From NCBI GenBank assembly GCA_017407125.1, contig JAFQXE010000045.1, positions 388,948 to 452,947 of the forward strand: a stretch of DNA of 64,000 nt, written 5' to 3'. This DNA comes from Thermoguttaceae bacterium (GTDB lineage: Bacteria; Planctomycetota; Planctomycetia; Pirellulales; Thermoguttaceae). The notes under the pieces are model-generated. The model did no database searches. It saw nothing but the letters and a program-made list of their open reading frames with translations, and was not told where the DNA came from. The position numbers and the translations under genes are program-made. Within the stretch, counting starts at the first letter, position 1. Each line of letters opens with the position of its first letter. This document shows positions 51,051-59,124 of this stretch, piece by piece.

Positions 51051-51080
51051 AAGAACGCTGTTTTGCAGCGTTCTTTTTTT
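51051..51080 (+). terminator. Terminator of moxR
   Basis: AAGAACGCTG (51051-51060), loop TTTTG, CAGCGTTCTT (51066-51075), then T to 51080. Perfect 10-bp stem. Confidence 0.92.
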
Positions 51081-51169
51081 ATGTAATCGCTTGAAAATTG
51101 GAATGAGAAGTAATGAGCAAAACTATTTTAAAATTTTTTTAAATTTTTGAAAAAATTCTTTGCGACCTA

Positions 51170-51198
51170 TTGCAATTTATTTTCGCAGTCGGTAGAAT
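51170..51198 (+). promoter_or_regulatory. Promoter of an orphan transcript
   Basis: CCTA followed by TTGCAA (51170-51175), a 17-bp spacer and TAGAAT (51193-51198). The next coding gene starts more than 200 bp later, beyond a terminator-like hairpin. Confidence 0.6.
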
Positions 51199-51203
51199 AA
51201 TAA

Positions 51204-51309
51204 TGGAGATAATCGCGTACAAAGGAATTCGCTGCTTTGGGCGTTCTATCTTTAATTATATGTTTTAGTAACCAGATAATGTACAGAAATGTACATTAAC
51301 GTTTTTTTA
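51204..51309 (+). ncRNA. Candidate small RNA, unclassified
   Basis: An interval of about 105 nt runs from the predicted start after the 51193 -10 box to a hairpin TAATGTAC-AGAAAT-GTACATTA (51277-51298) followed by ACGTTTTTTTA. It has no ORF of note and matches no RNA family that I know. It could instead be the leader of the gene at 51415, with the hairpin acting as an attenuator. This is inference from signal placement only. Confidence 0.3.
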
Positions 51310-51414
51310 TTTAATGGAGGAAACGACTAAATATATAATCATTGCCCCCCAAAAAATACATTCATGTAATCTGATTTTTTATTTCCCACCCCTTAGACAA
51401 TCAAGATAAACAAA

Positions 51415-51813
51415 ATGGAATTTTATTTAGAAGCGTTCAAAGCAGCAGGCTTTCTTCTTTTTGGCGAAGATCCATCTGCAACTACTGAAGATGGCGTTTT
51501 GAGGCAGCGTATCCATACATTTTTTCTCACAAATCGCGCCTATGTGACGTTGCCAGGCGTGCATTATACGCAGAGGGAGGCTTTTTTTGATTACTTGAAC
51601 AGTGAAAGACGCAGAAATGGGGAGTCTGAAATGACTTCCAGCGAGCGCAAGACAATCGAAAACGACGCTGTTTCAATTGTCGTTCCAATTGATTCGGAAA
51701 CCAACGAACCTTTTATTGGCATTCGAATTGATGGCGAAAAAGAGCGCGCTGCTAAAGCGGCTGAAATGCTTACTCCGTTTTTTCCCCCCGGGACTATTCG
51801 GCTGATCGACTGA
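51415..51813 (+). CDS. Orphan protein related to the N-terminus of the next gene
   Basis: 132 residues, no signal peptide. Its whole length aligns by eye with residues 1-~128 of the 684-residue protein downstream. Matches include RQRIHTFF with KRHIVTLF, AFFDYLNSERR with EYIDYLNTLRA, and ENDAVSIVVPI with ENAVALTIIEG; both end with a PFFPP/QLLPK-like segment. It may be a stand-alone version of that domain or a remnant of partial duplication. I do not recognise the family. No strong Shine-Dalgarno site precedes the ATG. Confidence 0.6.
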   Translation: MEFYLEAFKAAGFLLFGEDPSATTEDGVLRQRIHTFFLTNRAYVTLPGVHYTQREAFFDYLNSERRRNGESEMTSSERKTIENDAVSIVVPIDSETNEPFIGIRIDGEKERAAKAAEMLTPFFPPGTIRLID

Positions 51814-51993
51814 TTTTGTTTTGGCATTATGTTATTCGCTGTTCTATAATATAATGTCAATCCTTTTTGTTAAGAGATTTCAACGAGCTTAATAATATCT
51901 GCTGAAAAAATCGAGTATTATTAGGCTCTCTTGGCCAATATGCTTTTTTGTATTAACTTCGACCCGTCTTTATGTGAAAGGAGATGTTAGTTC

Positions 51994-54048
51994 ATGGAAT
52001 CTAAAGCATTCAATATCGAGGTTGACTCTCGTCACAATCTGACGTATTTGGGCGAGAGTATTCTTGCGAGAAACGAACAGGGGAATTTGAAACGTCATAT
52101 CGTTACTCTTTTCCCAAATTCCCGATTGATGGTAACCGAGCCGTCAACTCTTCATGGAGATCAGTGCGCGGAGTACATTGATTACCTCAACACGCTCAGA
52201 GCGGCTGATAAAGCTCCGCCCATGTCGGAAGAAGAAAAGAATATGGTGATTGAGAACGCGGTAGCGTTAACAATCATTGAAGGCGAGGACGGTCGATTCT
52301 TTGCGATTATTCGTCCGGATCCCGACAATATGCAGCTGGCGTTTAAGGCAGATGAAATCATGCAGCAGCTTTTGCCGAAGTTCCGAATCTTTTTCATGCA
52401 TACCGATGACAAGCGAATTCGTAAAGCGATTCGAGAACGAGGGGAATCCTGGCGCATTCAGCCGCTTCCCAGAACCAAAGAGGGAATGCAGAAAACCGTT
52501 GCCAACAACAAGATCACAATCAAACTGTCTCAGCGGCGAATTTATTATTACAACATGCAGACCGGCGCCCGGTTTTTGTCCTACGAGACTTTTGAGCGAC
52601 TTAACGAACTGGATTTCGAAACGCTGCGAGATTATCTGATTGAGATTCAGACGTATTCGCCGATGATTAACCGCGAGGGCTATTCGGAGATTATGTTCTT
52701 CAAGGCTGGGGAAGGATTTACGTCGGCAAATTTCCAGAAATTCGATTTTACGGCAATGGACGAAAGCGCTCTTCGCGACGCGCACAAACAGCTTTGTGAT
52801 GAATTCGCACAAGCTCTCGTTGATCCAAGGTTTAAAAAAGACTGTACCGATAACTGGGATTGGCTTTTGTCAATGGTTTCGACGATTTCCAACGTAGACA
52901 AATTCTCAACGGAAGAGTTCCAGATGGGACTTTGCGAAGAGTTTGCGTTGAAGGTCAACTGGCTTCCGGGCGGCAGAATCAACGAGGATGGCGGGATTAT
53001 CAAAGACCCGGTCTATACGATGATGGATCAGATGACGCCGTCAGAATGGCGTCGATACAACGACGGCATTCCCCAGCGAATTCTCTTTACTTACGTTCAG
53101 GAAAGCTTTCTTATTGAGTACGCCAACATTGGCGTTTTGCCGCCAATCAAACGCAATCAGACGGCTTCTAAAGCTGAAGCGTCCGATAAACCGCGGCCGC
53201 GGCGCAGCGTGTATATCATGCAGATCAAGCTTCGCGGACAGGAAGAACGCGTCTATATTATTCGCGTTCAGAAATGGGATATCGGCGAGCTGCTAAACGA
53301 GGGCAAGGGGTTGCTGGAGAGCATCAACCGCGCAGAAAACTACACGGACTACATTCTTAATCGCCGACTGGCGTGTCATCTTTTGAGTATGAAACTGCCC
53401 CCGTCTCTTAAGGTGCGTCGTTTTATCGAAATCTATCACGGCGACAGAACGGAATTCAATAATCTTGTGATTCACAACGCGTTTTATGAACGTGACTACG
53501 TGTCGGGCATTGCAACCGACCGACTGACTTCAAAGTACTTCCAGGACTCAAAAATCGGAGCGGATTTCAGCCTTAGCTTTGCCCGAATGCTCGGGGAAGC
53601 GGCGGCTCCCAACCTGATTGTCGGACGTTCAACGGAAGGAAACGTCAGACCGATTTTTGACGATGGAGACGAGGTGCTTCAGTTGGATGAAAACGGTATG
53701 CCCCAGAGAATTATTGTTTCAGAGCAGCCTGGCACGTTTGTCTTTTATGAAGGCGGTCTGGAAGAACAGATCGCCAGCTATGCCGTTCCGATAATCAAAC
53801 GGGCTTCATTCTTTGACGATTACAATCGGGTTGGAGAAGCTTATGTCGACGGCTTTTTGAAGAACTTCCGCAAGATTCAGGGAATGGCGGAGCAGTATCG
53901 CAATACGTTTGACGATTTGCCGGACCACAACGATGGCAGCATGTTCAAAAAATGGCACAGCGTTCTGGATCGCCTTCGTGACGCTAACCCAGACGCCTTG
54001 GCAGAAGCGCTCTTCAGGGCGATTGAAATGGGAAATCCGAACAAATAG
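51994..54048 (+). CDS. Large cytoplasmic protein of unknown function
   Basis: 684 residues, with AAAGGAG nine bases upstream of the ATG. It has no signal peptide or membrane helix. Residues 1-~128 share a domain with the preceding gene. Residues ~135-400 are mixed alpha/beta. Residues ~405-640 have an ordered series that loosely recalls kinase-fold proteins: MQIKLRGQEERVYIIRVQKW (beta strands), YHGDRTEFNNLVIHN (compare HGDxxxxN of phosphotransferases), then PIFDDGDEVLQLDENG about 70 residues later. This is a weak motif reading, not an assignment. It ends at a terminator, and the two genes with the shared domain are 180 bp apart in the same direction. Confidence 0.75.
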   Translation: MESKAFNIEVDSRHNLTYLGESILARNEQGNLKRHIVTLFPNSRLMVTEPSTLHGDQCAEYIDYLNTLRAADKAPPMSEEEKNMVIENAVALTIIEGEDGRFFAIIRPDPDNMQLAFKADEIMQQLLPKFRIFFMHTDDKRIRKAIRERGESWRIQPLPRTKEGMQKTVANNKITIKLSQRRIYYYNMQTGARFLSYETFERLNELDFETLRDYLIEIQTYSPMINREGYSEIMFFKAGEGFTSANFQKFDFTAMDESALRDAHKQLCDEFAQALVDPRFKKDCTDNWDWLLSMVSTISNVDKFSTEEFQMGLCEEFALKVNWLPGGRINEDGGIIKDPVYTMMDQMTPSEWRRYNDGIPQRILFTYVQESFLIEYANIGVLPPIKRNQTASKAEASDKPRPRRSVYIMQIKLRGQEERVYIIRVQKWDIGELLNEGKGLLESINRAENYTDYILNRRLACHLLSMKLPPSLKVRRFIEIYHGDRTEFNNLVIHNAFYERDYVSGIATDRLTSKYFQDSKIGADFSLSFARMLGEAAAPNLIVGRSTEGNVRPIFDDGDEVLQLDENGMPQRIIVSEQPGTFVFYEGGLEEQIASYAVPIIKRASFFDDYNRVGEAYVDGFLKNFRKIQGMAEQYRNTFDDLPDHNDGSMFKKWHSVLDRLRDANPDALAEALFRAIEMGNPNK

Positions 54049-54084
54049 CCAGAGCTAACCCTTTCTGTTAACCTGTAACAAGAC

Positions 54085-54110
54085 GCCGGGACTTCAATCC
54101 CGGCTTTTTT
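54085..54110 (+). terminator. Terminator of the 684-residue protein gene
   Basis: GCCGGGA (54085-54091), 6-nt loop, TCCCGGC (54098-54104), six T. Confidence 0.9.
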
Positions 54111-54125
54111 ATTACGCATTACGCA

Positions 54126-55295
54126 TTAGAAGTACAGTCCGCCAGACAGGAAGAAAGAGTCGCCCAGCGAGAACTTGGCAGTATGTTGGTATTGCACTTT
54201 TCGATTGAATGCGCCGCCTACTTCGAAAAAGCCGTGGATTCTGTTGATAAATTCAAAATCCAGACCGATTGCAAGTCTGATGTCGTTATAGCTGACGTTG
54301 GTAAATTTTTCGTATGGCGAATCCAGACCGGTGTAAACGTTCCACGTCCCTCCGCCGTATTCGCCGCGAACGTACCACCACAGTTCATTTCTCGCATCGA
54401 TGAGCGTTACTTTTCTCGAGAATTTGGGGTAGGGAAACACTGCTTCCAGTTTCATTGTTCCGTCAGGACTTGTCCAAACGGCGCCGACGACCGGCAGAAT
54501 TTTGTCCTGGACTCTGTTGATGTAATCAACGCCGAGTCTGGCTTCCCAGGTTTGAGATATTCTGAAATTGCCAATTGCGTGTCCAGTAAGCCGGATAGAA
54601 CCTCCTCGAACGGTGTGAAAGTCTGAATAGACGCCGATTCGAACTCCAAGGTCGACGGAAATCCAGTCGCTCAGCTGGGGCGCCCAGGCGAAGTCGAGGT
54701 AAGCGTCGTACGTTCGATTGGGGTTCATTGCCTGTAATACATAATAGTCCGGAGCTCCAGACGCCGGGTCAACGTCGGGAATTGGCAAGATTTGTTTGCA
54801 ATCGCTGTTCCACCAGTTAAAGGCGAAACCTGGCGTTACTTTCAAGGCGTTTTTGGGATCAAAACACAGTGGAAAGGCGAACGTGGCGTATAAATCCAGC
54901 CGAGTCAATCCAAGTTTTTTCTCTTTTGAACCGCCAGGCATCCAAAGAACTTTGACCTTCCATGCGTCAAGCAATCTCTGATAGTCTATTTGTTGAGCAT
55001 TAGTATTGCACGCTCCGGGATTGGTATTGTAATAATAATTGTATCCCAGACTGGACGGAGATTGAGAGTACCCACTGGACGCGGAATAAGGGTCAAACGT
55101 TGGACCTGGAAACGGCAGCGCTCCGGTATTGCAGGGAGCCGTGCCATACGAGTTGGTAATCGCTCCTGGATCAGCTAAAACCGGCGGAGCCGGAGGCGGG
55201 GTTTGGCTGTAAGCCGTATTGGAAATTAAGCATAAAACGGCAATCAATAACGCGATTTGAAGGAGTGCGAACTGGCGAATTGATATATGGTTCAT
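54126..55295 (-). CDS. Outer-membrane beta-barrel protein, DUF6268-like
   Basis: 389 residues. The signal peptide ends near TAYSQ (~residue 31). A Pro/Gly/Tyr/Ser-rich linker (~32-105) comes next. Alternating amphipathic strands follow (DLYATFAFPLCF, DAYLDFAWAPQL, SVDLGVRIGVYSDF, EARLGVDYI, WYVRGEYGGGTWNVYTG), ending in GGLYF with a C-terminal Phe, the usual BAM recognition signal. The layout matches DUF6268 barrels of planctomycetes. The transported substrate is unknown. It supports a diderm envelope. Confidence 0.78.
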   Translation of the reverse strand: MNHISIRQFALLQIALLIAVLCLISNTAYSQTPPPAPPVLADPGAITNSYGTAPCNTGALPFPGPTFDPYSASSGYSQSPSSLGYNYYYNTNPGACNTNAQQIDYQRLLDAWKVKVLWMPGGSKEKKLGLTRLDLYATFAFPLCFDPKNALKVTPGFAFNWWNSDCKQILPIPDVDPASGAPDYYVLQAMNPNRTYDAYLDFAWAPQLSDWISVDLGVRIGVYSDFHTVRGGSIRLTGHAIGNFRISQTWEARLGVDYINRVQDKILPVVGAVWTSPDGTMKLEAVFPYPKFSRKVTLIDARNELWWYVRGEYGGGTWNVYTGLDSPYEKFTNVSYNDIRLAIGLDFEFINRIHGFFEVGGAFNRKVQYQHTAKFSLGDSFFLSGGLYF

Positions 55296-55542
55296 AGTTA
55301 ATAATCCTGTATGTCAAGCTAAAGTTCTTTCCTAAAGAACGTAATTTGATATTTTCAAAAGGAACAGTAGCAAATTTTTTCGTGTTTGTGAAGAGCAGTT
55401 TTTTATTGTCCATTTTAACTGTCGTCGACGAAATTGCTCTTGACAAAATACAGGTTATCTGTCAAAATGGAGGAAATAAGTACAAGACAGGACGTTAGTT
55501 CTGTCGCGCGTTTTTTTATTCTTCAGAAATCAAGGAACAATT

Positions 55543-56673
55543 ATGCGTATTTCCAGAATTTTATGCGGTTTAACAGCGATTTGTTTGGTTGTTGCGCCGT
55601 TTCATTTCGCCTTTTCGCAGGGCGGCTATCCGCCGGTGCAAGTTCAGATGCCTCAAAATCCGCCGGGAGCGGAGATGGCTAAAGCTACTGGCGATATTGC
55701 CGATTCTTTGCAGGTTCTTAACGAGATTATGGAAATCCCGGTTAACGCGATTCCAACATCCATGCTCAAGCGCGCTGAAGGACTGGTAATCATTCCCAAC
55801 ATGATTAAAGGCGGTTTTGGCGTTGGCGGAGCTTACGGCCGCGGCGTTTTCATGGTTCGTCAGCCCGGCGGAGCGTGGTCACATCCGAATTTCGTATCGA
55901 TGGCGAAAGGAAGCTTTGGCGTTCAGGTGGGCGTTTCCTCAACCGATATTGTCCTTGTATTTTGCACCAAACGCAGTATTGAACAGTTTACTGAGGGCAA
56001 GCTCACATTGGGCGTTGACGCTGCCGTTGCCGCCGGCCCGGTGGGACGTCAGGCGGAAGCTGGAACAGATTTGACGCTGACGTCAGAAGTCTATTCCTAC
56101 TCTCGTGCTCGCGGCGTTTTCCTCGGCGCAGCAATTGACGGCGGGGTTCTTAACATCGACAAGGACTTAACCAATCGTTACTATGCCGCGGCTGGATCTC
56201 CCATGCCTCCGACTGCGTGGGCTTTGGTTAAAGCTCTCAACGCGTATTCCGGCGTTCAAAACGCGCCTAATGATCCGCTTCCGCCGCCAGCTCAAGCGCC
56301 TGCTCCCAGACCTGTTTATCAAGGACCGTCGCTGGAAGTCCTTCGACCGCAGGTGGCGGCTGCGTACGCTCAGTTGAGTCCCTTGCTGGATCAGCAGTGG
56401 AAAGCGTTTCTTGCCGTTCCTCCGGAATTTTACACCCCGGAACGTTCGCCGTTACCTCCCAAAGACAAAGTTCATCAAGTCCTGAATCATTATCGCATCG
56501 TTGCCAATAACGATCAGTACAGAGTTTTGAATACGCGTCCTGAATTCCAGACCGTATATCAGCTGCTTAATCAATGGGATATTGCTGCGGCTCAGCTGGA
56601 AACCATGACTCGAGAAGCAAATGCCGCTCCCGCGCCAGTTCCAAGACCAATTAATCAGCAATTGAATAAGTAA
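55543..56673 (+). CDS. Exported SYLF-domain (Ysc84-type) lipid-binding protein
   Basis: 376 residues with a signal peptide (residues 1-25, FAFSQ). The SYLF domain spans ~45-230: LKRAEGLVIIPNMIKGGFGV, GRGVFMVRQPGGAWSHPNFV, GVQVGVSSTDIVLVF, and the YSYSRARGVFLGAAIDGG signature with the following N..Y segment. SYLF/Ysc84 domains bind phosphoinositides or other lipids. Residues ~245-376 are Pro/Ala/Gln-rich helices of unknown role. AAGGAA lies before the ATG. A possible promoter (TTGACA at 55439) lies about 100 bp upstream. The LOG-family gene follows by 48 bp and may share the transcript. Confidence 0.88.
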   Translation: MRISRILCGLTAICLVVAPFHFAFSQGGYPPVQVQMPQNPPGAEMAKATGDIADSLQVLNEIMEIPVNAIPTSMLKRAEGLVIIPNMIKGGFGVGGAYGRGVFMVRQPGGAWSHPNFVSMAKGSFGVQVGVSSTDIVLVFCTKRSIEQFTEGKLTLGVDAAVAAGPVGRQAEAGTDLTLTSEVYSYSRARGVFLGAAIDGGVLNIDKDLTNRYYAAAGSPMPPTAWALVKALNAYSGVQNAPNDPLPPPAQAPAPRPVYQGPSLEVLRPQVAAAYAQLSPLLDQQWKAFLAVPPEFYTPERSPLPPKDKVHQVLNHYRIVANNDQYRVLNTRPEFQTVYQLLNQWDIAAAQLETMTREANAAPAPVPRPINQQLNK

Positions 56674-56721
56674 TTGATTGCTCTTTTTATATCAAACCAC
56701 TAACACGATATTTGATTACTC

Positions 56722-57570
56722 ATGCCTAATCCATCACAATTGCCGGACGCGGTTCAACGAATTATGGAATCGCCGTCGTACAGAATAGCATTCAAAGACG
56801 CTGACTTTCTCACCGCCTACGAGTCCAGAGGACATCGTTTGGAACTGGAATTCGAAAAACCGGAACGAAAATTCAATCAATTGCAGATTGAATCGACGGT
56901 TCCCTGCTTTGGCGCAACGCGAGTTATTGAACCCTGCGAGGCCGAGAAAAAGCTGGCTATTGTCAAACAGCGTTTGGAAGACAATCCCAAATGTCCCAGA
57001 ATCAAACATCAGCTCCTTCAGGCGGAAAACGTCTGCAAGCTGTCGAAATTCTATGACATGGCTCGGGAATTTGCCAGAATCGTTTCCGAAGAAAACAAGG
57101 ATACGATGCCTCGCAAATACATGATTTGCACCGGCGGAGGTCCCGGAATCATGGAAGCGGCTAACCGCGGCGCCTCCGACGCGGGCGCCATGTCGATTGG
57201 GCTGAACATTTCTCTGCCCATGGAACAGCGTCCCAATGCGTACATTACCCCGGAATTGTGTTTCCAGTTCCATTATTTTGCCGTCCGAAAGCAGCATTTC
57301 CTTATGCGCGCTCGCGCGCTTGTCGTCTTCCCCGGAGGATACGGCACGCTGGACGAACTCTTTGACGCCGTTACGTTGCGTCAAACCGGCAAGATGCAAA
57401 AGATTCCGATTATTCTCTTTGGTTGGAACGAATACTGGAAAAACGTGCTTGATCTTCAGTACGTTGTCGACATGGGGCTTGCCGCCGACGAAGACCTCGA
57501 CTTGTTCCAGCCGGCTGAATCGCCTGAAGAAGCCTGGCATAAGATCAAGGTTTTCCATGGAGAAGAGTGA
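56722..57570 (+). CDS. LOG-family protein (nucleotide 5'-monophosphate phosphoribohydrolase type)
   Basis: 282 residues. The LOG family hydrolyses nucleoside monophosphates (cytokinin precursors, AMP) to base and ribose 5-phosphate. The Rossmann core shows CTGGGPGIMEAANRGA (~residues 140-155) and the PGGYGTLDELFDAVT active-site motif (~210-224). An N-terminal extension of about 110 residues places it in the larger bacterial group, often called TIGR00730-like. It ends in a terminator built of an iterated repeat. Confidence 0.92.
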   Translation: MPNPSQLPDAVQRIMESPSYRIAFKDADFLTAYESRGHRLELEFEKPERKFNQLQIESTVPCFGATRVIEPCEAEKKLAIVKQRLEDNPKCPRIKHQLLQAENVCKLSKFYDMAREFARIVSEENKDTMPRKYMICTGGGPGIMEAANRGASDAGAMSIGLNISLPMEQRPNAYITPELCFQFHYFAVRKQHFLMRARALVVFPGGYGTLDELFDAVTLRQTGKMQKIPIILFGWNEYWKNVLDLQYVVDMGLAADEDLDLFQPAESPEEAWHKIKVFHGEE

Positions 57571-57595
57571 ATTTAGACAGTAGGCAAGAGGCAGT

Positions 57596-57621
57596 AGGCA
57601 GTAGTTCCTACTGCCTTTTTT
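57596..57621 (+). terminator. Terminator formed from a GCAGTAG iteration
   Basis: AGGCAGTAG (57596-57604), loop TTC, CTACTGCCT (57608-57616), then T. The left arm is the last unit of an iterated GTAGGCA run that begins near 57578, so here the iterated repeat doubles as a terminator. Confidence 0.85.
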
Positions 57622-57642
57622 CATATTTTTCCGTCCCGCCTC

Positions 57643-57671
57643 TTGCAATTTATTCAAATTAATATTATCAT
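57643..57671 (+). promoter_or_regulatory. Promoter of the Tat-exported isomerase-like gene
   Basis: TTGCAA (57643-57648), a 17-bp spacer and TATCAT (57666-57671). The leader is about 95 nt and ends with AGGAG. Confidence 0.55.
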
Positions 57672-57773
57672 AGAATAAAGGGATGATAAGTTCAGCAGGT
57701 ATTGAATACGCTATTCCCTGTTCCCACTCCACTTGTACCTGCTATTTTAACCATTCATTTAGGAGAATTCATC

Positions 57774-58733
57774 ATGCGCAGACGTGATTTCCTTTCCTGC
57801 GCCGCGTTGGCGGCGGCTTGCACAGCTGTTCCGTCATTGGCGTTTTCACAGGAAAAAAAGTTCAAAACCGTTTTGAAAAAAGCTGATATCGCCGATCCGA
57901 GCAACTTCGCTTATATGGAAGAACTCAAAAAGATGGGCTACGACGGCGTTGAAACCTGGGTCTATTCCGACAAGAGCACAATCGAAGCCGCTGAAAAGCA
58001 GCGCAAGTTTGCGGAGTCCATCGATTTCAGAATTCACTCGACGATTTACGGCTGGTCTAATCTCCAGACGACCGACGAAGACGATTTCAAAAAACAGGTT
58101 GCCGACGTCGCCAAGTGTCTGGAAATTGCAGCGGCTTACGGCGCGGACACCCTGCTGTGGGTTCCGGCTCGAGTTAGCGGAGTGATGCCCAAACCGTGGG
58201 AATTCAAGTACGAATTTGACGAAAAGACGAACGTCGTTACCAAGGTTGCCGAAGGCGACAACGCTCCGTATGCGGATTACATCAAATTGCAGAACCACGC
58301 CATGGAACAGACGCGCCGCGCTCTGGAAACGCTCATTCCCGTCGCGGAAAAGAACAACGTCATCATCGGCTTTGAAAACGTCTGGAACAACCTCTGGTGT
58401 ATGCCGGACGTCTTTGCCAACTTCGTCAAGACGGTTGACAACAAATGGTTCCGTTCGTACTACGACATGGGCAATCACGTTCGTTACGCCCCGACGGAAG
58501 AATGGGTCAAAGCTCTCGGCTCGACGATTGTCAAGCTGCACATCAAGGGATTCAAGCTCAATCCCAACGGACACGACGGCAAATGGTGCTCGTTCCGCGA
58601 CGCGTCAATCAACTGGCCGGTGGTTCGCCAGGCGTTGGAAGACGTCGGTTACAGCGGATTCGTTTCCATCGAACAGGGCGGAGACCGCAAGAAACTGTGC
58701 GAAGAACTCCAACTCGTCTTTGACGGCAAATAA
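57774..58733 (+). CDS. Tat-exported sugar phosphate isomerase/epimerase-like TIM-barrel protein
   Basis: 319 residues from the ATG at 57774, fixed by AGGAG eight bases upstream; a longer ORF from 57702 has no site. The twin-arginine signal is RRRDFLSCAALAAAC, with cleavage near AFSQ. The barrel belongs to the AP-endonuclease-2/xylose-isomerase-like family: EELKKMGYDGVETWVYSD, DTLLWVPARVSG, NNVIIGFENVWNN with the metal-binding Glu, SYYDMGNHVR, and VKLHIKGF and SIEQGGDRK for later metal ligands. Such exported family members are numerous in planctomycetes and are thought to act on sugars or inositols; the substrate is unknown. Confidence 0.88.
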   Translation: MRRRDFLSCAALAAACTAVPSLAFSQEKKFKTVLKKADIADPSNFAYMEELKKMGYDGVETWVYSDKSTIEAAEKQRKFAESIDFRIHSTIYGWSNLQTTDEDDFKKQVADVAKCLEIAAAYGADTLLWVPARVSGVMPKPWEFKYEFDEKTNVVTKVAEGDNAPYADYIKLQNHAMEQTRRALETLIPVAEKNNVIIGFENVWNNLWCMPDVFANFVKTVDNKWFRSYYDMGNHVRYAPTEEWVKALGSTIVKLHIKGFKLNPNGHDGKWCSFRDASINWPVVRQALEDVGYSGFVSIEQGGDRKKLCEELQLVFDGK

Positions 58734-58736
58734 TAG

Positions 58737-59060
58737 AGTTGCGAGTTGCGAGTAGCGAGAATAAAAAACAGACGCGACAGCGTTCAACTAGAACCGCTTT
58801 AGCGGTTCAATTTTAATAGCCGTGGGTTTTAACCCACGGACTTAAAGAATAACGAAAAAAAGAAATCGACAAATACTCTTTTTCTTCTCCCCGCGCCTTT
58901 GGGCGCGGGGGGAAGAAAAAGATGTTGACTCGATTGGGATAGTAAGGATTCGTATCTTTCCCGTGGGTTTCACCCACGGCTAGAAACATTCAACCACTAA
59001 CGTGGTTGGGCGGGCGAAACGCCCGCGAACCGGACTCAACCGAGTGCAACTCGCAACTAA
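58737..59060. repeat. Repeat mosaic with stem-loop element copy C
   Basis: GAGTTGCGAGTTGCGAGTAG iteration, GAACCGCTTTAGCGGTTC and GTGGGTTTTAACCCAC palindromes come first. Next is the stem-loop element with flank AAATCGACAAATACT, 20-nt arms (58878-58897 / 58902-58921, one G-U) and downstream TTGACTCGATT. CCGTGGGTTTCACCCACGG, AACCACTAACGTGGTT and GCGGGCGAAACGCCCGC follow. No gene. Confidence 0.85.
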
Positions 59061-59062
59061 AT

Positions 59063-59102
59063 AAAAAAACGCGAACTGTAATCATACAGCTCGCGTTTTT
59101 GT
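59063..59102 (-). terminator. Terminator of ahcY
   Basis: AACGCGAACTGTA and TACAGCTCGCGTT pair with one A-C mismatch around ATCA. On the minus strand the stem is followed by seven T. T-rich DNA on the other side would also allow plus-strand termination. Confidence 0.85.
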
Positions 59103-59124
59103 TTGTCTTACAATTTGTCGCTGA

